Source of the DNA: Euryodendron excelsum
Lineage: Eukaryota > Streptophyta > Magnoliopsida > Ericales > Pentaphylacaceae
DNA length: 64,000 nt
NCBI GenBank assembly: GCA_033060915.1
Contig: CM065394.1
Location: forward strand, 32,563,501-32,627,500
Direction of reading: 5' to 3'
Below the pieces are notes generated by a model. The model was given only the letters and a program-made list of their open reading frames with translations, was not told the origin of the DNA and did not search any database. Both the position numbers and the translations under genes were made by a program. This document shows, piece by piece, positions 1 through 10,344 of the stretch. Each line of letters starts with the position of its first letter. The first letter of the stretch is position 1.

Positions 1-8
1 AAACCGTC

Positions 9-890
9 AGAGTGGCGGAAACACTCACAACACCGTTAGAGTGGCGGAAACACTCAAAACCCAGGCACGTCTCTTCGGAGTCGGTAAGACCCCTTTCCAA
101 TCCCTCTCTCGAGACAGTTTATTCCTCGAGACGGTTCCAATCCAGGCACGTCTCTTCGGAGACGATAAGACCCCTTTCCAATCCCTCTCTCGAGACAGTT
201 TATTCCTCGAGACGGTCCGAGTAGCAAAACTACTCACACAACCGTTAGAGTAGCAAAAATACTCAACCGTTAGAGTAGCGGAAATACTCATAGAGCCGTT
301 AGAGTAGCTGAAATACTCCACCATTAGAGTAGCGGAAATACTCCCAAATCATCAATCCCGTCTGAGTAGCGGAAATACTCAACCGTTAGAGTAGCGAAAA
401 TACTCCCAAATCATCAATCCCGTCTGAGTAGCGGAAATACTCAATCCCGTCCGAGTAGCGGAAATACTCACAAATCATCAACCCCGTCCGAATAGCGGAA
501 ATACTCACAAATCATCAACCCCGTCCGAGTAGCGGAAATACTCACAAATTATCAACCCCGTCCGAGTAGCGGAAATACTCAACCCCGTTCGAGTAGCGGA
601 AATACTCACAGAGCCGTTAGAGTAGCGGAAATACTCCACCGTTAGAGTAGCGGAAATACTCCCAAATCATCAATCCCGTCTGAGTAGCGGAAATACTCAA
701 TCCCGTCCGAGTAGCGGAAATACTCACAAATCATCAACCCCGTCCGAGTAGCGGAAATACTCACAAATTATCAACCCCGTCCGAGTAACGGAAATACTCA
801 CAAATCATCAACCCCGTCCGAGTAGCGGAAATACTCAACCCCATCCGAGTAGCGAAAATACTCACACCGTTTGAGTGACGGAAACACTCA
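9..890 (+). repeat. Array of about 24 short hairpin repeats
   Basis: The core unit GAGTAGCGGAAATACTC is an inverted repeat (GAGTA/TACTC, loop GCGGAAA). Two units lie at the left edge (9-55) and about 22 between 218 and 890. They are separated by short linkers such as ACAAATCATCAACCCCGTCC. Stem variants stay paired: GAGTG pairs with CACTC at the left edge and near 872, and GAGTAG with CTACTC near 218. Copy 2 of this LTR has only three units (57117-57240), so the array expanded or contracted between copies. Confidence 0.85.
61..217 (+). repeat. 81-bp tandem repeats, about two units
   Basis: The landmark CCCTTTCCAATCC recurs at 91 and 172, a period of 81 bp. Each unit contains two CTCGAG sites around AGTTTATTC. 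The same repeat is present as about 5.7 units at 56659-57117. The period is a multiple of three, so long open frames arise in several frames; these are not proteins. Confidence 0.8.
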
Positions 891-999
891 AAACCTAGGT
901 CAACACCAGTGGCTGTTAGCCCACTTCGGTGAAAAATGACCAGACTACCCTTAGGACCTTTTCCGAGACTTTTCGGTCAAGATGACCATTTTGCCCCTA

Positions 1000-1720
1000 G
1001 GCATCCGAACACCCCGGGAACCACACCGGCTCTGGGTATCAAACCGGTAACCTTCTGAGAATACTTTTTATAGTATTCTCAACCTTCCCTTCTCTTTTCG
1101 GATCATTCCGAATCAGTTCCGGCCAACCCGGTACAAAAGGACCGTTTTGCCCCTAGAGGGCCGGTCTCCTTCTTCAACCACACCGGCTCTGGGTATCAAA
1201 CCGGTAATGTCCCGAGAATACTTTTTATAGTGTTCTCGACCTTCCGTTACCTTTCCGGACCATCCCGAGTCAGTTCCAGCCAACCCGGTGTAAAATGACC
1301 GTTTTGCCCCTAGAGGGCCAGTCTCCTTCTTCAACCACACCGGCTCTGGGTATCAAACCGGTAATGTCCCGAGAATACATTTTATAGTGTTCTCAACCTT
1401 CCTTTACCTTTCCGGACCATTCCGAGTCAGTTCCGGCAAACCCGGTACAAAATGACCGTTTTGCCCCTGGTGGGCCGGTCTCCATTTCCGACCACGTCGG
1501 CCCTGGGAATCAAACCGGCAACCTCTGGGAACATTCTAAATAATGTTTCCAGAACCCAAGTCTTCTTCTGGGACAGTTTGAGTCTGTCCCGGCAGTTTTC
1601 CAATCCAATTGACCGTTTTGCCCCTAAAGGCTCGGTCAACCTTTCCGACACATCCAATCCTCACTTTTCAAGTCAAATACCTCCAGGACACTATTTTAAG
1701 TGTTCCTGCTCCTTTCCGGC
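1000..1720 (+). repeat. 157-bp tandem repeats, each with a hairpin
   Basis: The landmark GTTTTGCCCC recurs at 1144, 1301, 1458 and 1615, an exact 157-bp period. Each unit also carries ACACCGGCTCTGGGTATCAA and an inverted repeat. The best hairpin is 1057-1080, with 9-bp arms GAGAATACT and AGTATTCTC around TTTTAT. Later units have diverged but still pair partly, for example GGAACATT with AATGTTTCC near 1527-1550. The orthologous block of LTR copy 2 is 57360-57980. Confidence 0.8.
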
Positions 1721-1876
1721 CTTCCGGGTCACTCCCGGCTCCTTCAAATCATTCCCGGACTTTCCGGAGTCGCTCCTAGTGAAGCCAGGCTAAAGTTTAC
1801 ATGGTAGTCACTAGTACAGGCGCCCAAATCTAGTCAAAGATACGTTGCTTGCCGACCTTAATTGTTTCCTAAATGG

Positions 1877-1940
1877 CTGGCGCCACTCCTAGTGGCGCCA
1901 GTATAAATTTTGCCCTGGCGCCACTGCAATAGGCGCCAGG
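1877..1940 (+). promoter_or_regulatory. Two adjacent GGCGCC palindromes upstream of the LTR TATA box
   Basis: The first palindrome (1877-1901) has perfect 11-bp arms, CTGGCGCCACT and AGTGGCGCCAG, with only CCT between. The second has CCTGGCGCC at 1914-1922 and GGCGCCAGG at 1932-1940. They end 14 bp before the TATA-like sequence. Both are absent from LTR copy 2, where this whole stretch is replaced by about 100 bp. A regulatory role is inference from position only. Confidence 0.5.
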
Positions 1941-1953
1941 CTTGTCCAACTTC

Positions 1954-1961
1954 TATAAATA
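1954..1961 (+). promoter_or_regulatory. TATA box of family A LTR
   Basis: TATAAATA lies directly downstream of the GGCGCC palindromes, within a long LTR and upstream of the pyrimidine-rich leader, as expected for the U3 promoter. Transcription would begin around 1985-1995 (inference). Confidence 0.5.
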
Positions 1962-2039
1962 CAAAGCCTCGATCAACGTGAAAGGGGTGTGCAAACTTAA
2001 CCTAAGAATCCTATATTTTGATATACAGAGCTCGAGCAC

Positions 2040-2150
2040 CTCCAAAACCCTAGCCTCCTTAGGTTTTCTAAACCCTAGCCACTATACACAAACCCTAGCC
2101 TCCTATACACTCATACACTCCCTCATACACTCATACCCTAACATTCAACC
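2040..2150 (+). promoter_or_regulatory. Cluster of AAACCCTA telobox-like motifs
   Basis: AAACCCTA or AACCCTAGCC occurs at least three times at short spacing just downstream of the predicted LTR start site, followed by ATACACTCATACACTC repeats. Teloboxes are known elements of plant promoters and 5' leaders; function here is untested. The block is missing from LTR copy 2. Confidence 0.35.
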
Positions 2151-2819
2151 ATCCTTGGAAGACTTGAAGAGCTGCCATCTAAAGCTTGAAGACAATCCTT
2201 GAAGGTTGAAGAAGTTCAAAACCGAAGACCGAAGACCGAAGACTGCACGGCGCGCAAAATAAACAAGAAACAAAGTAGGCTTTCTCTTTAATTTTCTGCA
2301 CTTCCCCCCTCTCTCTTCTCTCTCCAACCCACTTGGGTTTTCTCTATTTTAATCCCCCATCTCTTTCCCCCCCTTTCTTTGCATGCTTGAAACAAGGGGA
2401 TTCCCGGTCCATGTGTAGGATTGGACTATGGGAGAGTCACCGTGTCGGGGGCTTTCTTCTAGTCTAACCAAAGACCACGTGGGTCCGGCCCCCTTGATTA
2501 TATGGTGAAGCCTTAACCTTGTATGTTCACGACCTCAAATTGCATTGTGCATATCATAGTCTTGCATCTTCCAAAACTCGTTTTCAAAGTTGTTTTTTAA
2601 AGCGTTTTCAAACTTGTTTTCAAAATTGCATCAAAATCTCTTTTTCAAAAACTTGTTTTCAAAACCACAATCTTAGGGTGATTCTAACCTTTCCATGGCT
2701 AGGGTTGCTTTAGGAAAGTGTTATATTAAAAGTGGCCTTTTGGTCTATATTTTCAAACCTTGTTTTTAAAACCACTTTCTTAAAAGTGGTTCTAGTCCTC
2801 TTATGGCTAGAATCGCTTT

Positions 2820-4760
2820 AGGAAAGTGAGATGTTTTCATACTTTTCAAAAAACTCTCTTTTCAAAAATTCCTTCCTCCTAAAAATCTCTTTTCCAACAT
2901 ACTTTCCTAAAACTCCCCCTCTTCAAAATTGTTTTCAAAAACTCCTTTCCAAAAATCTATTTTTCAAAACTCCCTTTTTCAACTCCTTTCCAAACTCCTT
3001 TCCCCAAAATCCACTCTCTAAAAACGTTCCCCAAAAATCTTTCCAAAAACTCTCTTTCCAAAATCTCCCTTCTAGAAATTCCCCCATAGGATCTACCTTC
3101 CAAAATCTACGTTTCCAAAAACACACTTTCCAAAACTCCTTCTCTTTAAAATCTTTTTCCAAAAACTCTCTTTCCAAATTCACTTTCCAAAAACTCCTTC
3201 CTAGGATTCCCTTCTACAAAACTTTTGTTTCCAAAAATGCACTTTCCAAAAAAAAAAAAACTCTTTTCTTAGAGTCCAAGTCAAGCCTTAGAGCCCACAA
3301 TTAGGAAACCCTAGTTTTCTTTCCAAAAACATAATTTTCGAACTTTGCCCTAAACCTAGGTTTCCAAAATCTTTTGTTTTCTACATCCAAACTATACATG
3401 TTTCCAAAACCTATTTTCTACGTCAAAACTATGGGTTTTCAAATCTAGGGTTTCTAGAATCTCCCTTTCTAAACTCTTGCCAAATCCTATTTTCCCTTTA
3501 GGAAACCAAATCAAATCTTCCCGTTTAGGAAATTAGATCCTATCCTCCGTTTTTGGAAACAAAATCAAACCTTTGCTTTTAGAAACCAAATCCAATCCCT
3601 TCCTAATCCAACTCTTTCCTAATTCATATCCTTCCTAAACTTCTACTTTCCTAAATCTTAAGTTTCCAAAACTTGAACGTAAAAATCTTTCCTAAGTTTT
3701 AAAATTCAACCTTCCAATCTTTCTTAATTCAACCCTTTCCTAATTCTACCCTTTTCCAAAATCTTTTTCAAGTCCAAGCTTTCGAATCTTTCCTAAACTC
3801 AAACCCTTCCTAATCCCAAGATTTTCTAAAACTCTAAAACTTTCTAAATCTTAAACTTTCTAAATTTCAAATCTTTCCAAATTCAAAACTTTCTAAATTT
3901 GAAACCTTCTTAAGTTAAATCTTTCTAAACCTAAAACTTTGTAAATCCTAAACTTTCTAAATTTCAAATCTTTCTAAAATTCTAAGCTTCCTAAATTCAA
4001 AACTTACTAAATTTAAAACTTTCTCAAGTTGAATCTTTCTAAACCTAGAACTTTTTAAATTCTAAACTTTCCAAAACTTCAAATCTTTCCAAATCTAAGA
4101 CTTTTCTAAACTCAAAACTTTCTTAATTTAAGACTTTTTTAAGTTGAAACTTTCTTAATTCAAACATTTCCTAAACTAAAAACTTTCCTTTTTCAAGCCT
4201 TTCCCAAAACAAAACTTTCTTATTTTCAAGACTTCCTTGTTTTCAAAACTTTCCAAATTCAAAACTTCCCTTTTTCAAACATTCCAAAATTCAAAACTTT
4301 CTTAATTTGAAACTTTCCAAATTCTAAACCTTTCTCAAACTAAACTTTTCTTAATTAAAAACATTTCTATATTCAATACTTTCCTATTTCAAAACTTTCT
4401 AAATTTCAAACTTTCCTAATTTCAAAACTTTCCTAAAATGAAAACTTTCCTAATTTCGAAACCTTCCAAAAATGACACTTTCCTAAATCGAACATTTCCT
4501 AATTCAAACATTTCCTAAATCCAACCTTTCCTAATCTCCTAAACCTTCCAAGTCGAGTCAAGCTTTTCCTAAGTCTAGGTTTCCTAAACCTCCATCTTTC
4601 CAAAACCAAGTCTTTCCAAAATCTATCTTTTCAGATCAAAGTCCAATCTTTTCAATTTCAATTTCCAATCTCCTCTTCTAATCTCAAATCAAATTCAAAT
4701 TTCAATTCAATCTCTATCTTCCAATCCAATCTCTTTCTTCAAATCAATCTATTTTCAATC
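2820..4760 (+). repeat. G-depleted CTTTCCAAAA-type low-complexity tract of the LTR
   Basis: About 1.9 kb is made almost entirely of C, T and A in short variations on CTTTCCAAAAC, CTTTCCTAA and CAAATC, with very few G residues. The homologous stretch of copy 2 is 58620-60100. Open frames here (for instance 2831-3304) are biased-composition artefacts rich in F, S, K, N and P. Confidence 0.75.
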
Positions 4761-5230
4761 GGACTCTTGTCCGAACTACGACTGACCTGATTCCCCCAAA
4801 GGGATATGTAGGCAACCTTCATAGGTGCGGTCACAATACTTTTCAAACTTTCAATTCCACCCTCATGGGTGTGGTTTCCAAAATCTTTCCAAATTTCAAA
4901 TTCCAATCAATTTTCAAATTCCTATTTCCAAGTTTTCAAAGTTTCCAATTTCAATTCCATCTTTTCAAATCTAATCAATTTCTTTTCAAATCAATTTCTA
5001 TTTTCCAATTCTTTCATCTTGCACTTGCATATCATGCATCATGTTTCTTTTCAAACATTGTTTTTTCTAAAGTGAATAGGGTTGAACATATGTTAATTAA
5101 AGACTCTCATAGGTGAATCTAGGGTAGATTAACATGTAGGTACCGAAAGGGCGGGGTAGGGTGATAGCTTAGTGCGTCTTCCCTACACGTAACCAACCTC
5201 CGAACCTAGATCACTGATTTCAAAGACCAA
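4757..5230 (+). other. Conserved islands near the LTR 3' end
   Basis: Two islands stand out because they survive in all three family A copies. One, near 4757-4830, contains CCGAACTACGACTGACCTGA and GGATATGTAGGC. The other, near 5130-5220, contains GTACCGAAAGGGCGGGGTAG, ACACGTAACCAACCTCCGAA and CCTAGATCACTG. They recur near 60090-60150 and 60550-60640, and inverted near 63605-63710 and 63905-63980. Their conservation in otherwise drifting sequence suggests LTR functional sites, but the role is unknown. Confidence 0.5.
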
Positions 5231-5569
5231 AAGGAGTCATTTTTCTAAAAAGGGCTAAATGTTTTTCAAAGGTTGCCAAACAACCTGTTTTCCTAAAAAA
5301 CTTCTCTTGAGGAGATGTTTTTCAAAATCGTTTTTCAAAACCTTAAGTGTAGTTTTCGGACTATGCTTAGTTTTTAGGTGACCTAACTCACCTTAATCAA
5401 GTTAGGTGGCGACTCCGAATCTTTTTCAAAAGCCCTTTATTCAAATCAATTTTCAATTCAAACCTAGTCGCACTCATTCTTCTAGGAGGGTGAGTTCTAA
5501 CGAGAGAGTACAGCATTTTTCCCGCTTGGGTGAGTATTCCTCGAGTGCGAAAAATCTGGGCGCGACAAT

Positions 5570-6123
5570 TGGAAAGCAATCAAGAGGATACTTAGGTATC
5601 TGAAATGGACTGCAGATTTTGTACTACGTTATTAGCATTTGGATATGCGTTTAGTTGGCTACAGTGATGCTGAATAGGGTGGTGACCTTGATAAGCAGAA
5701 GTCCACAACAGGATATGCCTTCTTGCTCAATAGTGGGCTATTTCATGGAGCAGCAAGAAGCAATCCTGCATTGCCTTGTCCACTATGGAGGCAGAGTTTG
5801 TGGGGTGCTCGTCTGTCGTACAAGAGGCTATTTTCTTGAAGAGGTTCTTTGGACATTTAGATGTCATCATACTCCCTATCGAGACTGTAACTATTCATTA
5901 TGATAATATGACAGCACTGGCCTATGCTAAGGATCATAAGTACCATGGCAGGACAAAGTACATTGATATGAGATATCATTTTATTATAGACATAGTTGCA
6001 CAGAGGGAGGTGATCCTGACTCACATCCCTACGAGTCGCATGTTAGTAGAACCTATGATAAAGCCCATTGGTAGAGAGGCTTTTGTCAATCATGTTAGGG
6101 TATTTGGACCGTGTAGGTGGTGA
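5570..6123 (+). pseudogene. Ty1/copia RNase H, 3' remnant
   Basis: Translation gives a typical copia RT/RNase H tail: WKAIKRILRYLK, then GYSDAE, LDKQKSTTGYAF, a frameshift near 5745, then STMEAEFVGCSS, ALAYAKDHKYHGRTKYIDMR and HIPTSRML, ending at a stop at 6121-6123. Earlier in-frame stops (the GYSDAE-stop and the one after VLRY) show it is dead. Everything upstream of the RNase H is removed from view by the family A LTR, whose end falls in the codon before WKAIKR. The gag-to-RT part would lie left of the window. Confidence 0.85.
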
Positions 6124-7191
6124 TGATGTGTAGTTTGTTTTAGTTGATCACTTTGTACCTTTTGGATGTTTGGATATTTTATGTTATGATGCATAATTCA
6201 GTTCAGTAACTATTGTATAGTTCTATTTATTGCATAACATATATATGAGATTGAGAATATGTCAGCAAGTTAATAGGCTCTCTCACACGAGCTATCACTT
6301 TTGGCGCTTTTAAAAGCTAGCAAAGTTGAGACGCTATAGGCTATTGCGTCTCCTTATTTTTAGATAAGATGAGATCTGATTGTCGAAGATCGATGGTGGT
6401 TATTTCTCGGTATCCACCGTAACTTATTTAAAAGCCAGATATGAGTTTTACATTTTATCGCCTTATTAGAGAGCAAACAAATGAGAAACACAAGTTAGGC
6501 GCTTGTTTAGCGACTAGACTAAGATCTGTACAGTGTTGATACTCTGACATAGGTTCCTTAAGGGAACTATCCACTGTAACATGTATTCATACTACATGTG
6601 CTAAGCAACCAAACTTAAGAAGGTGAATGAGTCCCCAGTCTCTTCACTGTGTGAGCCTTTACCAATCAATAGTGATCATATGTTATTGTACTCTCCTTAT
6701 GACTTTTTGATTATGCTATGAGGTGAAAGGGTTAATGCAGCTACTTTGGTATAAAACCTTATGGTCATGATTGATTCGGCCTTCTGAACATCGCTGGGAA
6801 AGTGGATAGTCCTGATCCGAATAGCATGAGGGCAAAGGAAGGATTATCATATACATTAGGCATATATTCATAGCACATAACTTACATTCACTTTTCAGTA
6901 TTGTGAAGTAAGTATGAGTATAGTGTTGACCTCAAGGGGATAGGTATGCTTCTAAAGGGGATGAAGATACCTACACTGATTGATTTAGATGGATTTAGGG
7001 TACTCGAGATACTTGTTTCTCATTTTCAGATGTGGTCGACATCTCTATACTGGCTTTCATAAAGTCTAGTGTAGACCTCCCAAAACTTTAGTGTACTCAG
7101 CAGTTGCATGACTCATTTATTGTATGATCTTACATTGTGGTGTTTGGCTGGTTGAGAGATTGATGTTGTTCTGATGTATACCCATGTGCAA
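6124..7191 (+). other. Non-coding 3' region of the copia remnant
   Basis: No gene is recognisable between the RNase H stop and a degenerate polypurine-like site, AAGCGGAAGATGC, at about 7180-7193. A long untranslated stretch before the 3' LTR is known in several copia lineages, so I read this as part of the same element. Confidence 0.4.
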
Positions 7192-7740
7192 GCGGAAGAT
7201 GCTGGTATACCGATTTGGGCGTCCATGGGCATGCCTCAACCCAAATATCCACCCATATCATGTGGATGATTAGAATGTCCCACCACTTGTTAGTTGGCAC
7301 CAACATGTGGTGGTTTAATCATGATTTTCACTTATATTGGTGGTTGGTTTCATAATGAAACACACTTACAAACAATGGTGGTTTTCATCATTATACACAC
7401 TCATGGCCACTAAGCAATGGTCCACTAACAATTGTATTACTTAACCTCATTCATGGTGTAGGTGTATTGCAAGTGAGAAGGAGTGGCTGCATGTGTGTGA
7501 TTGCAAGTGTGGTGTGTGAAGTACGGGTGATTGCTTGTGTGAGCAACTCTTTCTCTTTTTTAAACACACAATTAAGATAGGCACTTGAGTTATGAATTGT
7601 GAGAGTGCTTTTGGCTTTCTAACGAAGGTTTGATTGCACTCCATCGCCAGTAAATTGTCAGAGCTGAGCAGGAACACATGGAGAATTTTTGGTTCAACAA
7701 TTGGTTCTTTCGGGATTGCTTTTAGACACACTTCAAAAGG
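7192..7740 (+). mobile_element. Possible 3' LTR of the copia remnant
   Basis: TGCTGGTATACC follows the polypurine-like AAGCGGAAG and is compatible with a copia LTR start. The end is not defined; I see no target duplication because the left half of the element is out of view. Calling the right boundary near 7740 is a guess. Confidence 0.3.
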
Positions 7741-8605
7741 TATGCCCGATTACTGCTTTCGCATTATTTGTAAACAGATTCTATAGCCCAAATACCTGAT
7801 TATACAAACACCTATATAGATCACAATTTGCTTTCTATTGGTTCTCATGCCAGATGAATTCATCGTTGTTGAGTCTGGTACTTTGCCACCAAAGGTTATT
7901 AAAATTCAGTACATTGTTGAGAAAATGAATTGAGTCCATGTTCTAGGACAAATTCTGTAAGAAGCTTGCTGCAGCAAAAACAAAAATAAAACAACGTAAT
8001 GGTTGTAGTTATGAGTTCTTGGTCTATATGGTGCCCAAATTGCTTCAATTAGAAATATCCAAGTACATGGAACAATGACAGGTCCACTTGAGGGAAAAAA
8101 AAAATTTTAAAAAAGAGGAGAAATGAAAATTTCATGTGGTTTAACGATTACTTGTAAGGGTTGAAGTCTTAAACGGCTGATGGGTTTTGGTGAAGTATTA
8201 TTGGAGCTTTTTCGTAACACCTGAAATCATCCACTCGCAAGACAAAAACTCTCTCTTGGATGTGTGCTCTTGATTTTGAATGGAAATATATGGCTGATTC
8301 CTTGAAGAAATACTGCCATGCTTGGTGTCTAGAGTTCCTAATACTCGTCTGTGCCGGTTGGCTGGAGTTTTTGAGTTTTTACTGAATTTGCTGCTCTGCC
8401 GGGCGTGTGTTAATTGCTGGTTTGTTTTGATTAAGGATGAGCTATATTGTACTTACTTTCCTGTTTTGTTTGTTAGTCTAGAACTGTTCTGTGTATTTAG
8501 CTTTGTTTTACGTTTGTGTAACCTTGGATGGCTATCATCTATGTATACTCTGCAGATGATCTCCATCCTTTGCTTGTATTGGTCTTTGGGGTATGCCCCT
8601 TGTAC
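7741..8605. other. No gene recognised
   Basis: Unremarkable sequence. The T-rich open frame at 8322-8609 has no recognisable similarity and lies directly against the LINE poly(A) tail; I do not call it. Confidence 0.5.
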
Positions 8606-9056
8606 ATAATTTTCTTTATTTTTTTATTTTTTTTGGCTGAGCCAAATACAAGAGGAAAGCAGAGCAAAACAGCAGAAAAGGAAAGAAACAAAAAAAAACA
8701 TCCAAAGATCACAGGCCAACAACAGCTTCCCTCCATACAGCTTCTCTGACAAGGAGGGGGAGTCCGTCGGCATCTAAAGAACATAAGAACTTCATTTGGA
8801 ATGCCCAGCTGGCCGATTCATGAACTGCCTCATTAGCTACTCTAGGAACATAGGCTATCGACCAACCAATGTGCTCCTTGAGCAGGCTTTTGATATCCGA
8901 TATCAGAGATAATAAACCAATGGGCCTTATGGATAACACCCAAACTAAAATATACATCTTACTCATCGGGAAAAAAAAAGGAGGACAAATTAAGCATCGG
9001 AAAAAAAAGGAGGAAAAGCTAAGCAAATACATGTGCAATTTTTTTTCCAGATTCAT
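8606..9056 (-). mobile_element. 5'-truncated LINE with RNase H-like tail
   Basis: The minus strand encodes LISDIKSLLKEHIGWSIAYV followed by PRVANEAVHESASWA. This matches the end of the RNase H domain (RVT_3 type) found in plant LINEs, where a 'VPR.AN..AH..A' motif is characteristic. Downstream on the minus strand the sequence ends in an A-rich tail, seen as T-rich DNA at 8606-8635. The reverse transcriptase is absent, as usual for 5'-truncated LINE copies. The exact 5' boundary is uncertain; a small duplication of GCATCGG plus poly(A) (8966-9010) lies near it. Confidence 0.6.
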
Positions 9057-9321
9057 GAGCCACCGAAGAAGTGATTAAATTCAAATTTTACCCTGAACTG
9101 CGTAAATCATGCAAAAGCAGGAAACTTCGATGAATCCCAATGGTTTGGGGTCTCAGCATTGCTCGCTGGCTGGAAAGTTTGGCCATCCAGCAGAAATGAT
9201 ATCATGACATCATATTACATGGTTTACCTACCATTGGAGATGACTTACTTTCAATCTTCCCCTTCAAGGTGATGGCTCACTCATACGAGTTTCCTTTCTA
9301 AATGTGGCTTTTAAATACTAC

Positions 9322-9367
<46 letters not shown>

Positions 9368-10344
9368 CATTTAACAATTTGTTTATATTCCTTGGGAAAT
9401 TAGAAGATGAAGTATGAAATGTCAGTCTTTTTTTATATTTTTTTATGCACATGAAGTATGAGCCATTTAAGTACAGCCGTTGTAGCACAATTTTTTTTGT
9501 AGTAAAGCCTAAGAAAAGAGTTCCCATTGTTTTGAGCTTTTGGTTTAAGATGAATAATGACACACATCCAACCATCAAATAGAGAAGTAGGTGGTACTAT
9601 AATACTAATTAAGTATTGGCACTTGGAATTAAGTTTTACAGTAGAACACGATAGCGATATTCTTAATGAAAGTAATATCAAAATCACTGGTACTATATTC
9701 TTACCGAATCCCCCCTAAAGATAGGATTAATATCTTAATATTAGTTAAAGTGGAGTAAAAGACTACAATGACCAAAGACTAATTAAAGTGAGAGTTCTTT
9801 TGTGTTGTTATTTCGTCCTTTTTATCTCTTTTATTTAATTCAATGGATATAAACTAGTAAACTACACAATGTTATTACTAATTAACTACTAAATCACACA
9901 GTACCTTTTGCTAATTCTATATTTAGATCTTGAATTTGTAGAGAGAAAATAAAAAATAAAAAAATATGAAAAAAAATATAATAAAATTAAAAAAGCTAAA
10001 TGTTTTTTTCTCCTTTTTAGTTGGAGCAAAATGAGAAGAAAATAAATAGATTTTTGTCAAAAAAAAATCATTTTTTAGTTATTTTTATAAAAATAATTAT
10101 GTGTAAGTAATTTTATTTTCTATTTATTTATTTTACCTTAATAAATTGAACATCCAAATGTACCGCAAAACTAGTATAATGAGGCGCCCGTGATTTATGC
10201 AAAAGGAAGCTTTTTCTTCCCTGGCAGCCAATTATAGTCAAATCGATAGAAATTTCTTTCGGCCTAAATCATGTCTAGATCAGCCCAAACCTTGATTTTG
10301 GCCCCAGCCCTTGTTTTTGTTGTGATGGTTTAGTATAAAGAAGA
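9057..10344. other. AT-rich intergenic, no gene seen
   Basis: Mostly AT-rich with homopolymer runs; contains the GA microsatellite at 9326-9365. I see no coding similarity. Confidence 0.5.
9326..9365. repeat. (GA)n microsatellite
   Basis: About 20 uninterrupted GA units. Confidence 0.95.

Larger units (their letters stand above)
1..5567 (+). mobile_element. Family A long LTR, copy 1 (5' end outside window)
   Basis: The 3' end reads ...GGGCGCGACA and stops abruptly inside copia RNase H coding sequence at 5568, so this is an LTR-type insertion end. The same sequence recurs as a complete 4.5-kb unit at 56479-60986 and inverted from 63262. In order it holds 17-bp hairpin repeats, 81-bp repeats, more hairpin repeats, 157-bp repeats, a palindrome and TATA block, a pyrimidine-rich leader, a long G-poor tract, and conserved islands near the 3' end. 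No gag or pol is present. Great LTR length and tandem repeats within the LTR fit Tat/Ogre-type Ty3 elements (family assignment is inference). Visible length already exceeds 5.5 kb. Confidence 0.8.

Noticed and set aside
9..890. CRISPR-like look of regularly spaced identical repeats
   Set aside because: The spacers are themselves a few repeated linkers, the repeats are internal to a plant LTR, and there are no cas genes.
2831..3304. 157-codon open frame rich in F, S, K and N
   Set aside because: Composition artefact of the G-depleted LTR tract; not conserved in copy 2.
5405..5414. TGGCGACTCC as a tRNA primer-binding site
   Set aside because: It resembles primer sites of Tat/Ogre elements, but it lies about 160 bp inside the LTR end fixed by the nested-insertion junction.
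8322..8609. 95-codon hydrophobic frame as a membrane protein
   Set aside because: T-rich DNA gives F/L/V-rich translation by chance; no homology and it runs into the LINE tail.
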